From NCBI RefSeq assembly GCF_042680125.1, contig NZ_JBHTNY010000038.1: 64,000 bases of DNA, one strand, 5' to 3'. The stretch's first letter is position 1. The number at the start of each line of letters is the position of its first letter. Below the pieces are notes generated by a model. That model was not told where the DNA came from. It did no database searches and saw nothing but the letters and a program-made list of their open reading frames with translations. This DNA is from Robinsoniella peoriensis. Its GTDB lineage: Bacteria > Bacillota > Clostridia > Lachnospirales > Lachnospiraceae. Below, piece by piece: positions 51,471 to 59,965 of this stretch. The position numbers were made by a program, and so were the translations under genes.

Positions 51471-52521
51471 GCTTAAGGCAAAGTTGATGGTATGCCGGAC
51501 GTTTTGTTCGGGACCAGAGCCTGACGCCCTCTTTTGCATAGGAAAGTATGCTTGAGATACCTTTCGCCAGCCGGTAATAGCAGAAGAAAACTTTTTCCTT
51601 TACAGGGTCTGCTGTTTTTATGATTGCAACCTTAAGTGCATATGTTTCAGATTCCATGGAAAACTTAGCCAGGAAGGCCATGCACAAGGTGATATAAAAA
51701 TTGAGTGCATTGATTGCTTTTCGCTTTTTAACCCGAAAGTTCTCAAACTGGAACATTTGCTTTTTGCAGCGGAAATATTCCTCGATCTTCCAGCGTGAAA
51801 AGTATATTCTTGCCACCCGGATCACATCTTCTTTTGACTTGATCTCTTTGTTGGTGGCAAGCATCATTGGATGCCCGGTGATTCCATAAACAAGTTGCCC
51901 AAGCCCATCCAGTTTCAGGAACACCTTATTGTCATCATAGCCCCTGTCCATGGCAAAAGTTGCCTTGCCAAAGAGAGCAGCGCTCTGTTCCATTGCCTGA
52001 AAAGTGATTGTATTTGCAGATTTATAATCCTTTTCATGGGAAGAATGTATTTTGGAAAAAATGCTGGCAGGATGGTTGCTGGATGTTAGGACACAGACCT
52101 CTGTTACATGATAGCCCTTTTTGTAAACATTTTTTGCGGAGGTGCTTTCAGAGCCGTCCCTGACGATGCCAAGGGCTTCAAATTTATGACCATCTGGTTT
52201 GACAACATCACTGTCATCAATATGAATAACAGGTGCAGCGGGAACCCATTTTTTTACCTGTTGAAGGTAGGAATCAGCCGTAGATGCAGGAGTACCCTTA
52301 TCTAAATGTCTGGACAGGCGGTCAACAATATTTATCTTTTTAGAAGGCTCATGAAGCTGATCCACAACGTCTGTCAGAAGGCAGCTTCCGGAAGCCAGCA
52401 TGCCATAGGTAATGTCAGCAATAAATTTCCGTTCCGGTTTTGGAAGGCGTTTCGAAATTTTATTTGTAAAAGTTAAAATTTTTCGTTTCATTTGATACGT
52501 ATTTGATGTAAAATTAGACAT
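51460..52521 (-). CDS. IS4-family DDE transposase
   Basis: A 353-aa transposase with the DDE triad of the IS4 family. The Y-x2-R-x3-E-x6-K motif is perfect in YFSRWKIEEYFRCKK, and the first acidic residues are in HIDDSDVV and FAMDRGYDD. The gene is complete. It lies opposite to, and breaks, the surface-protein gene. Only one copy is seen in the window. Confidence 0.92.
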   Translation of the reverse strand: MSNFTSNTYQMKRKILTFTNKISKRLPKPERKFIADITYGMLASGSCLLTDVVDQLHEPSKKINIVDRLSRHLDKGTPASTADSYLQQVKKWVPAAPVIHIDDSDVVKPDGHKFEALGIVRDGSESTSAKNVYKKGYHVTEVCVLTSSNHPASIFSKIHSSHEKDYKSANTITFQAMEQSAALFGKATFAMDRGYDDNKVFLKLDGLGQLVYGITGHPMMLATNKEIKSKEDVIRVARIYFSRWKIEEYFRCKKQMFQFENFRVKKRKAINALNFYITLCMAFLAKFSMESETYALKVAIIKTADPVKEKVFFCYYRLAKGISSILSYAKEGVRLWSRTKRPAYHQLCLKLTA

Positions 52522-52583
52522 AAGGAATCCCCTTTCTTTTTGTTTAGTAGGATTATTTTGTGGTGATTTAATTTTACATCAAA
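52502..52583 (-). promoter_or_regulatory. Fold-back leader of the transposase mRNA
   Basis: TTTGATGTAAAATTA (52502-52516, codons 2-7) pairs perfectly with TAATTTTACATCAAA (52569-52583), with the RBS and start codon in the loop. Interlaced are ATAAGGAATC (52520) and GATTCCTTAT (52593) and a local hairpin at 52584-52600. Transcripts entering from outside would hide the start site, as known for IS10 and IS50. Confidence 0.65.
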
Positions 52584-52694
52584 AAGGAATGAGATTCCTT
52601 ATATTTTGGGCATTTTTTGAAAGTTGTTTATTACAAGGCCGATAGAATCAGGTTGCTGTGGATAAAACTGCGGAAACTCAAGTTCATGTATAAA

Positions 52695-52724
52695 TTGACA
52701 ACACATTTCAATAAATGCTATAAT
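52695..52724 (+). promoter_or_regulatory. Promoter of the oligopeptide operon
   Basis: Perfect TTGACA (52695-52700) and TATAAT (52719-52724) with an 18-bp spacer, 57 bases before the first gene. No operator was recognised. Confidence 0.88.
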
Positions 52725-52781
52725 TACCCCAAATACATAAATTTCCATTCTACATTAATTAGAAAAAAGGGGAAGTAAATT

Positions 52782-54485
52782 ATGAGAAAGAAAAAATTAC
52801 TGGCATTTGCAATGATTTTAATCGTGATGTTCAATTTAGTGTCCTGCGGAAATACCAGTGCCGGAGGCAAAACAGATCAGGTGAATACAGATCAAACGGG
52901 TCAGGAGAATGCAGTTCAGAAGAAAGCAGGTGCATTCCCAGGCACCACGGATGAAGATACCGTCGTGTTAGACATTACCACAGAACCTGTTGAGATGAAC
53001 TCCATCCTTGTGTGTGATGCGGTTGCCATGAGTATATTGTCACACTGCATGTCTGGTATTGCCAGACTGGATAAAAATGACGAGCCGGTGGCTGACTTGG
53101 CAGAAAAGTGGGACATCAGTGCAGATAATACGAAATATGTTATTTACTTAAAGCAGAATGCAAAGTGGTCCAATGGTGAACCGGTTACCGCAAAGGATTT
53201 TTATTTTGCATGGGTAACCCAGATGAAGCCGGATACAGGTGCATTCATGGCTTCGTTTTTATATGAGAATATTAAAAACGGAGAAGCTTTTTATAATGGG
53301 CAGGCAGATGAATCGGAACTGGGAATTAAGGTGAGAGATGATTATACATTGGAGATTGAATGGTCACATCCTATGACGGATGGCCTGTTCCTTTTAGCAC
53401 TGCCCATGTATTTTCCGATGAATCAAAAGGCTTATGAAGAAATTGGTGCTGCGGAATATGGAAAAGATGCGGATAAGATGGTTACGAACGGGGCGTACAG
53501 GCTGACGGAATGGACCCATGATGACCATATGATGCTGGAAAAGTGGGATGATTATTACAATGCTTCTGATATCAGGATTCCTAAGGTCAAGCTGGCTATG
53601 ATCGGCGATACGAATACCCGGCTGAATGCTTTTACAACCGGAGAAATTGATCTGTGCAATATTTACAGTGAGCAGATTGCACAGGTGAAAGATAAAGATG
53701 AAAAAGCAATTCATACCTATATTGACGGAGGAACGTGGTATCTCGGATTTAATATGGAGAATGAGTATCTGGCTAATGAAAATATTCGGAAAGCGCTGGC
53801 TTATTCCATTGATACACAGAGTCTTCTTGATAATGTGATTGCAGACGGGTCTGTTGCAGCAGATGGTCTCGTGCCGGAGATGATTGCAGGTGCCGGAGAG
53901 AAAAGCTATGCCAGTGCACGTGGCAGCCTGTTCGCATATGATTTGGAAAATGCAAAAAAATATATGGAACTTGCTCTGGAGGAATTGAAAATAGCAGCCG
54001 CAGATATAAAGCTGACACTGGATGTTGTGGATACGTCTTACAGCCAGAATCAGGCGGCATATATACAGCAGCAGTGGAAGACAAATCTTGGTATTGATGT
54101 GACGATTAATGCCCAGGCATGGAAAGCACTTCAGGAAGCCAAAGAAAATGGAGATTTTAATATAAGCATTGAGGCAAACGGGCCGACTGAGAATACTGCA
54201 ATGACATTTTTGGAATACTTCGCCAGTGATAATGTCAATAACATGGGGAAATACTCCAATCCTGAGTATGACAGGCTTTTGGCAGATGCAGATGAGCAAG
54301 GTGATGCAGGCAAAAAACAGGAACTGATGATTCAGGCAGAGAAGTTATTGTTAGATGATATGGCGATGGGGCCGCTGTATTTCACCTGTACTACATATGC
54401 AGTGTCAGACAAAGTGGAGGGTCTGGTACGTACGCCGTTCCAGTATTTCAACGTGTGTGACGGTGCGTCTATTAATGCCCGGTAA
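52782..54485 (+). CDS. oppA: Oligopeptide ABC transporter, substrate-binding lipoprotein
   Basis: A 567-aa family 5 extracellular binding protein. It has a lipobox (LVSCG, Cys22), a Gln/Thr-rich linker and a large bilobed domain with the family signature WDISADNTKYVIYLKQNAKWSNGEP (about 107-131). It binds peptides (or other ligands of this family) outside and passes them to the permeases encoded next. The gene starts the operon, with AAAGGGGAAG before ATG. The exact ligand cannot be read off. Confidence 0.92.
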   Translation: MRKKKLLAFAMILIVMFNLVSCGNTSAGGKTDQVNTDQTGQENAVQKKAGAFPGTTDEDTVVLDITTEPVEMNSILVCDAVAMSILSHCMSGIARLDKNDEPVADLAEKWDISADNTKYVIYLKQNAKWSNGEPVTAKDFYFAWVTQMKPDTGAFMASFLYENIKNGEAFYNGQADESELGIKVRDDYTLEIEWSHPMTDGLFLLALPMYFPMNQKAYEEIGAAEYGKDADKMVTNGAYRLTEWTHDDHMMLEKWDDYYNASDIRIPKVKLAMIGDTNTRLNAFTTGEIDLCNIYSEQIAQVKDKDEKAIHTYIDGGTWYLGFNMENEYLANENIRKALAYSIDTQSLLDNVIADGSVAADGLVPEMIAGAGEKSYASARGSLFAYDLENAKKYMELALEELKIAAADIKLTLDVVDTSYSQNQAAYIQQQWKTNLGIDVTINAQAWKALQEAKENGDFNISIEANGPTENTAMTFLEYFASDNVNNMGKYSNPEYDRLLADADEQGDAGKKQELMIQAEKLLLDDMAMGPLYFTCTTYAVSDKVEGLVRTPFQYFNVCDGASINAR

Positions 54486-54499
54486 GGCAGAGAGCAGAG

Positions 54500-55468
54500 G
54501 TGAAAATTTTGCGCTTTCAAGCTCAATATGTGGTAAAAAGGATCATATATGCTTTTTTTACAGTACTGGTATTGACAACCATAACATTTTTATTAATGCA
54601 TATGCTTCCCGGGAATCCGTTCTCGGGAAATAAAGCAATCAGACCGACTATCCAGGCCGCCCTTACGGCAAAGTACGGGCTGGACAAGCCGGTCTTTGAA
54701 CAATATTTTATTTATATTGGGAATGTATGCAGGGGAGACCTTGGCAGTTCTCTTGTAAGCGGCAGACAGGTCACCGATATTATCGGCGGTGCATTTCCGG
54801 TGTCCCTGGAACTTGGAATCCGTTCCCTGATCTTTGCGGTTCTGATTGGCTTATTACTGGGGATCATGGCAGCGGTTAAACGAGGGAAAGCCTGGGATAC
54901 CGGAATTATGATCATAGCATTACTGGGTGTGTCGGTCCCTTCTTTTATTTTGGGAGCTCTACTGCAGTATTTTCTTGGGGTTAAGCTGTATCAGATTACC
55001 GGTATGCATGTATTCGACATCATTGGGTGGAAAGGAGAAAGCAGTAAGTTACTGCCCTCTTTTTCGCTGGCATTTGGTACGATTGCAATTATCAGCCGGC
55101 TTATGCGTTCCAGTATGCTGGAAGTACTGGAAAAGGATTATATTACGACAGCAAGAATGAAGGGGCTTAGTAAAAAGCAAATTATTTTCAGCCATTGCCT
55201 CCGAAATGCTGTTATGCCTGTAATAACAGTACTTGGTCCCATGACCGCGGTATTGCTTACTGGAACTTTTGCGGTTGAAAATGTTTTTGCAATCCCGGGA
55301 CTTGGAAAGTATTTTGTCGATTCTGTTCGGGCAAATGATTATCCGGTTATTGTGGGTACAACTTTATTTTTTGGCATTTTCCTGGTACTTTGTAATTTGG
55401 TTGTAGATGTCATTCATAGTCTCGTAGATCCGAGAATCAGGCTGGGAGGTGTTGAAATTGAAGGATGA
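54500..55468 (+). CDS. oppB: Oligopeptide ABC transporter, permease 1
   Basis: A 322-aa inner-membrane permease with six helices and the DppB/OppB pattern: an N-terminal helix, then MLPGNPF, and the EAA-like loop TTARMKGLSKKQIIFSHCLRNAVMPV. It forms one half of the channel. The start is GTG 54500 or TTG 54509; the spacing of GAGG fits the second better. It overlaps the next gene by 20 bases. Confidence 0.92.
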   Translation: MKILRFQAQYVVKRIIYAFFTVLVLTTITFLLMHMLPGNPFSGNKAIRPTIQAALTAKYGLDKPVFEQYFIYIGNVCRGDLGSSLVSGRQVTDIIGGAFPVSLELGIRSLIFAVLIGLLLGIMAAVKRGKAWDTGIMIIALLGVSVPSFILGALLQYFLGVKLYQITGMHVFDIIGWKGESSKLLPSFSLAFGTIAIISRLMRSSMLEVLEKDYITTARMKGLSKKQIIFSHCLRNAVMPVITVLGPMTAVLLTGTFAVENVFAIPGLGKYFVDSVRANDYPVIVGTTLFFGIFLVLCNLVVDVIHSLVDPRIRLGGVEIEG

Positions 55469-56462
55469 AAATGGCAGGATACCGGCTGAGTATTTTGAGC
55501 GGGTAGCGAAGAATGAACCGAAGCAGAAAGAGAATGCCATACATACTGTACCAAGCTATGGTAAGGAAACATTTCAGCTTTTCCTGAGCAGCCCGTCAAC
55601 TGGTTTTTTTCTGATTCTCCTTCTGGCAATGATCCTGGGAGCGGTACTGATTCCTTTTCTGAGTCCGTTTGATTATGCGGCACAGAATGTCGCTTTTGCG
55701 AATCAGTCATTTTTCAGCAGAGATCCGGTCAATGGATTGATTCATATATTTGGTACAGACCATTTAGGACGTGATATATTCGTTAGGCTCTGGTATGGTG
55801 CAAGAATTTCGCTGACTGTGGCAGGTGCCGTGGCATTGATTGACTGTGTTGTGGGGGTTACATACGGCAGTATCTCGGGATATATGGGAGGAACAGCTGA
55901 CAATATAATGATGCGTCTTCTGGAGGTAGTCAGCGGTATACCTTATATGGTAATTGTCCTGCTTTTGATGGCAGTTCTGCCAAGAGGAATCGGTTCCTTG
56001 ATTATTGCGTATTCCCTTGTTGGATGGACAGGTATGGCTAGACTTGTAAGAGGTCAGGTGTTATCGCTGAAAAATCAGGAATTTGTGGTGGCAGCAAAAA
56101 TAATGGGAGCCAGTGCAGGACGGATTATTTTTATACATCTGCTCCCAAATATGTTTGGAATTATTATTGTTAATGCTACTCTGGATATACCTGGGATTAT
56201 TTTTACCGAAGCGTTTTTATCTATGCTCGGAATGGGAGTTGCGCCGCCTTATCCCTCTCTGGGGGTCATGGCAAATGAAGGCATCGGTGTGTTTCAGACA
56301 TATCCGATGCAGTTAGCAGTGCCTGGAATATACATCTGTCTGCTTATGCTGGCGTTCAATCTTCTGGGTGACAGATTACAGGATATTCTGGATCCTAAGA
56401 TAAGGAGACATATTACACATGGACGAAGTGCTGAAAATAAAAGAGCTGAGAGTGTCATTTAA
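55449..56462 (+). CDS. oppC: Oligopeptide ABC transporter, permease 2
   Basis: A 337-aa permease of the OppC/DppC type. The N-terminal cytoplasmic tail of about 50 residues precedes the first helix. FGTDHLGRDIFVRLWYGARISL is diagnostic, and the EAA-like loop (VAAKIMGASAGRIIFIHLLPN) lies near 215-236. It is the other half of the channel. It starts with GTG or a near TTG; the end overlaps oppD by 44 bases. Confidence 0.92.
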   Translation: MLKLKDENGRIPAEYFERVAKNEPKQKENAIHTVPSYGKETFQLFLSSPSTGFFLILLLAMILGAVLIPFLSPFDYAAQNVAFANQSFFSRDPVNGLIHIFGTDHLGRDIFVRLWYGARISLTVAGAVALIDCVVGVTYGSISGYMGGTADNIMMRLLEVVSGIPYMVIVLLLMAVLPRGIGSLIIAYSLVGWTGMARLVRGQVLSLKNQEFVVAAKIMGASAGRIIFIHLLPNMFGIIIVNATLDIPGIIFTEAFLSMLGMGVAPPYPSLGVMANEGIGVFQTYPMQLAVPGIYICLLMLAFNLLGDRLQDILDPKIRRHITHGRSAENKRAESVI

Positions 56463-57408
56463 ACAGCGTTATGGGAATCTGGATGCTGTACGGGGGGTAT
56501 CTTTGTCGGTTAGAAAAGGAGAAATTCTGGCGCTGGTAGGAGAAAGCGGATGTGGAAAGAGTGTGACAGCAAAATCTGTTTTAAAACTCAATGATGTATC
56601 AGGGGGGGATATGACAGCAGAAGAGCTCTGGCTTGGTGGAAGAGATATTCTTGCTGCTTCTGAGAGAGAGATGCTTGAAATACGAGGGAAGCTGGCAGGC
56701 ATGATTTTTCAGGATCCGCTTACATATCTGAATCCAACCATGAAGGTTGGAAAACAGGTGACAGAAACTCTGCGCAGACATGGAAAAAAAACGTCTGCTG
56801 AGTGTAAGTCAGAAGCGGTTCGGCTGCTGGAAATGGTACAGATACCGGAAGCATCCCTGCGTGCAGAGCAGTATCCACATCAGTTTTCAGGAGGAATGCG
56901 TCAGAGAGCCATGATTGCCATGGCTTTGGCATGCAATCCGGTATTGCTGATTGCAGATGAACCAACAACGGCACTTGATCCCACCATTCAAATGCAGATT
57001 CTGGCTCTACTGAAAAAAATGCAGACAGAGCTGCATACGTCTGTATTAATGATAACCCATGATCTGAGCGTCGTAGCAAATGTTGCGGATAAAGTTGCGG
57101 TTATGTATGCAGGTAAAATTGTGGAGGAAAGTGATGTTGGAAGGTTGTTTGAAAAACCGGCACATCCCTATACACGCGGCCTAATTGAGAGTTTGCCAAA
57201 CCTGGAAAAGGATAAGGAACTTCGTGCAATTAATGGAGCCCCGCCGGATCTTGACAAGCTGCCGCAAGGGTGTTCCTTTGCGCCGCGCTGTGAAGCTTGT
57301 ATGAAGATTTGTCATCTGGCGGATCCGCCTGAAATTGAAATAGAGGATGGACACAGGACATCTTGCTGGCTTTATCACCGGGATAACCCAGAAGGAGGAT
57401 ATTCATAA
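56419..57408 (+). CDS. oppD: Oligopeptide ABC transporter, ATPase 1
   Basis: A 329-aa ABC ATPase. Walker A is GESGCGKS, the signature FSGGMRQRAMIAM, and Walker B LLIADEPTTALD. The C-terminal oligopeptide extension with cysteines (CSFAPRCEAC ... C) may bind an iron-sulfur centre or zinc. The stop overlaps the oppF start in TAATG. Confidence 0.95.
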   Translation: MDEVLKIKELRVSFKQRYGNLDAVRGVSLSVRKGEILALVGESGCGKSVTAKSVLKLNDVSGGDMTAEELWLGGRDILAASEREMLEIRGKLAGMIFQDPLTYLNPTMKVGKQVTETLRRHGKKTSAECKSEAVRLLEMVQIPEASLRAEQYPHQFSGGMRQRAMIAMALACNPVLLIADEPTTALDPTIQMQILALLKKMQTELHTSVLMITHDLSVVANVADKVAVMYAGKIVEESDVGRLFEKPAHPYTRGLIESLPNLEKDKELRAINGAPPDLDKLPQGCSFAPRCEACMKICHLADPPEIEIEDGHRTSCWLYHRDNPEGGYS

Positions 57409-58370
57409 TGGAACCATTACTTCAGCTAGAACATGTCTCCAAGGGCTTTACGATAAATGACAAACGAAGAGTTCAGGCGCTGCAGGATGTGAATCTGAAG
57501 ATTAATAAAGGGGAAACACTGGGTATTGTTGGAGAATCAGGTTGTGGTAAATCTACACTTGCCAGAGTCATAATGGGTGTTTATCCTAAGGTAGAAGGAA
57601 ACCTGTACTTCCATGGAGAAAAACTTGATTTAAAGCGGAGAAAACACCGGCTTGCATTTGCAAACAAAGTTCAGATGGTCTTTCAGGATCCATATTCGTC
57701 CCTGAATCCCCGGATGACGGTGGGAGATATTGTTGCTGAAAACCTGGTCATTCAGAACAGATTAACGAAAAAAGAGAGAGAAACCAGGGTCTTTGAACTT
57801 CTGGAATCAGTGGGGCTGCAGACAGTTCATGCCGGACGCTTCCCCAATGAATTTTCCGGCGGACAGAGACAGCGTATCGGAATTGCACGTGCATTGGCAT
57901 TGGAGCCTGAGCTGCTGATATGCGATGAACCGATTGCCGCATTAGATGTGTCTATTCAGAGCCAGATTATGAATCTGCTGAAACGTTTGGGCAAAGAGAT
58001 CGGATTAACCTATGTTTTTATTGCTCATGATATGAATATGGTACATTATATATCTGACCGCGTAGCTGTTATGTATCTGGGACACATAATGGAGATTGGA
58101 AGAACAAAAGAAATATATAGAACCCCGCAGCATCCTTATACCAGACTTTTGCTGGAGTCGGTATTGACAGTAGATTCCCGGGAGCAGATCATAAGCGGCA
58201 AGCGCACGGAGGCAGATGATATGTCTTTAGCTGCCGGGTCAATCAAAGGGTGTCCCTTTGCAGGGCGTTGTAAGCGGGCAAAGGAACGTTGTATGAATGA
58301 AAAACCTGCATTAAAGGAGATTTCCGGCGGCCATCTGGCTGCTTGTCACTATACAGAACAAAATCATTAA
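57408..58370 (+). CDS. oppF: Oligopeptide ABC transporter, ATPase 2
   Basis: A 320-aa ABC ATPase that pairs with the previous one. Walker A is GESGCGKST, the signature FSGGQRQRIGIARAL, and Walker B LLICDEPIAALD. The C-terminal peptide-transporter extension contains CPFAGRCKRA and further cysteines. It ends the transporter part; the TPR-GGDEF gene follows after 14 bases and may share the transcript. Confidence 0.95.
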   Translation: MEPLLQLEHVSKGFTINDKRRVQALQDVNLKINKGETLGIVGESGCGKSTLARVIMGVYPKVEGNLYFHGEKLDLKRRKHRLAFANKVQMVFQDPYSSLNPRMTVGDIVAENLVIQNRLTKKERETRVFELLESVGLQTVHAGRFPNEFSGGQRQRIGIARALALEPELLICDEPIAALDVSIQSQIMNLLKRLGKEIGLTYVFIAHDMNMVHYISDRVAVMYLGHIMEIGRTKEIYRTPQHPYTRLLLESVLTVDSREQIISGKRTEADDMSLAAGSIKGCPFAGRCKRAKERCMNEKPALKEISGGHLAACHYTEQNH

Positions 58371-58384
58371 AAGAGGCCAATTGA

Positions 58385-59965
58385 ATGACAGAATATTTAA
58401 ATCACGGCATGAGAAAGATCATGTCCCGAATTTTGGAAATTCGTTATACGGATTTGGAAGAAGAAAAGAGGCTGTGCCAGGAACTTCTGGACTGGTCAGA
58501 AAAATGTAATGATTCCTATGGTAAAGCATTTGCACTGACATACCTGGGGGATTACTATATTGCGGTTTATGATGAAGAGAATGCAGGAAAGTGCCTGCAG
58601 GGAGCGCAAAGTCTGATCCTGGAAAATCATAACTGGGACGATCTTCATCTGCGGGTTTATAGTCTGTTCGGGATCTATCATGATATGCGTGGTGATGAAG
58701 AAAACTCCATAGAATATTACCTGAAAGCAATTACAGTGGCAGAGCGGCTGAATGATGCGGCAGGAGAATGTGTGGTATTGAACAACCTGGCATTTGCATT
58801 TCAGCGTCATCGATGTTATGAACAGGCACTGAATTATTATTTGAAAGCATATCGGCTGCAGTCAGTATTAGAGGAAAGCCCGGTCTTACTCTCAATACTG
58901 GGCAATCTGTCTGAGGTGTTTTTACTTATGAATCAATATGCGGATGCCAGAAAATTTATTGAAGAGTATGATCAGACAGGATCGGATTCCCGGCAGAAGA
59001 AGGTACTGGGATATAAGAATTGGTGCCTCTACTATGCTGCGGTAGGTGAAAATGAAAAAGCATTTGAATATGCAGACCTTTTACTCCGGAGCCAGGAAGT
59101 TATAAATGAAGACATGCTGTCGGCATTCGAGACTTATCACACCCTGACTCAAAAAATGATGGATTTGAATAATGCCCATTATGCAAAACATTTTCTAAAG
59201 GCTATGCAGGATAACTGCGTTGAAGCTGGAGTGGATCAGATGCAGGCTCTTGAGGAAACAACGATCCGCTATGAGTTTTTGTTCGAGCCGGTTTCAAAAC
59301 ACACAGAGGTATATCACAGGTTTTATGAGAAAAATGAGGGGTTTCGGGCGAAGGTAAATAATGTGATTGTAAATGCTATGAAATCAAAGATTCATCTGGA
59401 CCAATTGGTACAGCAGAAGGAAATTATGCAGTCGGAACAGGAAACTTTAGAGCGGGAAGTGAATGTGGATGAATTAACGGGTGTATATAGCCGCAGGTAT
59501 TTAGAATCCTTGATGCGGGACCGAACCAGTGAAAATGCCCGGCAAAACATGGGGATTATTATTCTGGACGTAGATTATTTTAAAGAATATAATGATTATT
59601 ACGGACATTTAAAAGGAGATCTCGTTCTCCAGGATATTGCCCGCTGCCTTATAGAAAACAGACAAACCGGAATTTCTTCATGCCGCTATGGGGGAGATGA
59701 ATTTGTATGTGTTTGTGAAAGATTAGCGGTGGAGGAGATAGAAAATTTTATTAAATGTGTCAGGGACAGCCTGCATTCTAAGGCTCTGCCACATGAAAAG
59801 TCTCCCTGCAGCAATGAAGTGACCCTTTCTATTGGTTATGCGGCAGGTGAAGACAAAGCGCAGGTAGAAATGCATTTATTGTTTCAGCTTGCAGACCAGG
59901 CGCTCTATCAGAGTAAGCGCTCCGGCCGCAACACATATTCCAGAAAAAGAGTAGATTTATTATGA
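58385..59965 (+). CDS. TPR-repeat diguanylate cyclase 1
   Basis: A 526-aa cytoplasmic protein. About residues 1-320 are TPR-like helical repeats (NSIEYYLKAITVAERLNDAAGE; QALNYYLKAYRLQ). A coiled linker (about 330-355) and a GGDEF domain follow, with an intact GGDEF near 436-440 (SCRYGGDEF) and DVDYFKEYND for substrate binding, so it should make c-di-GMP. No RxxD inhibitory site is obvious. The TPR part likely reads a partner or peptide signal. The start ATG 58385 lies 14 bases after oppF; the stop overlaps the next start by 4 bases. Confidence 0.9.
   Translation: MTEYLNHGMRKIMSRILEIRYTDLEEEKRLCQELLDWSEKCNDSYGKAFALTYLGDYYIAVYDEENAGKCLQGAQSLILENHNWDDLHLRVYSLFGIYHDMRGDEENSIEYYLKAITVAERLNDAAGECVVLNNLAFAFQRHRCYEQALNYYLKAYRLQSVLEESPVLLSILGNLSEVFLLMNQYADARKFIEEYDQTGSDSRQKKVLGYKNWCLYYAAVGENEKAFEYADLLLRSQEVINEDMLSAFETYHTLTQKMMDLNNAHYAKHFLKAMQDNCVEAGVDQMQALEETTIRYEFLFEPVSKHTEVYHRFYEKNEGFRAKVNNVIVNAMKSKIHLDQLVQQKEIMQSEQETLEREVNVDELTGVYSRRYLESLMRDRTSENARQNMGIIILDVDYFKEYNDYYGHLKGDLVLQDIARCLIENRQTGISSCRYGGDEFVCVCERLAVEEIENFIKCVRDSLHSKALPHEKSPCSNEVTLSIGYAAGEDKAQVEMHLLFQLADQALYQSKRSGRNTYSRKRVDLL

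Larger units (their letters stand above)
51455..52602 (-). mobile_element. IS4-family insertion sequence (ends not defined)
   Basis: The limits are the transposase gene and its leader with inverted repeats. I could not find matched terminal inverted repeats or a target duplication, so the left and right ends are approximate. The left end lies near the transposase stop. Confidence 0.6.

Noticed and set aside
51440..51480. Terminal inverted repeat of the IS at the left end
   Set aside because: No segment here matches the sequence beyond 52600 convincingly; ends are left approximate.
53394..54299. 301-codon minus-strand frame opposite oppA
   Set aside because: Cys/Ile/His-rich translation typical of antisense of a coding gene; oppA is a clear family member.
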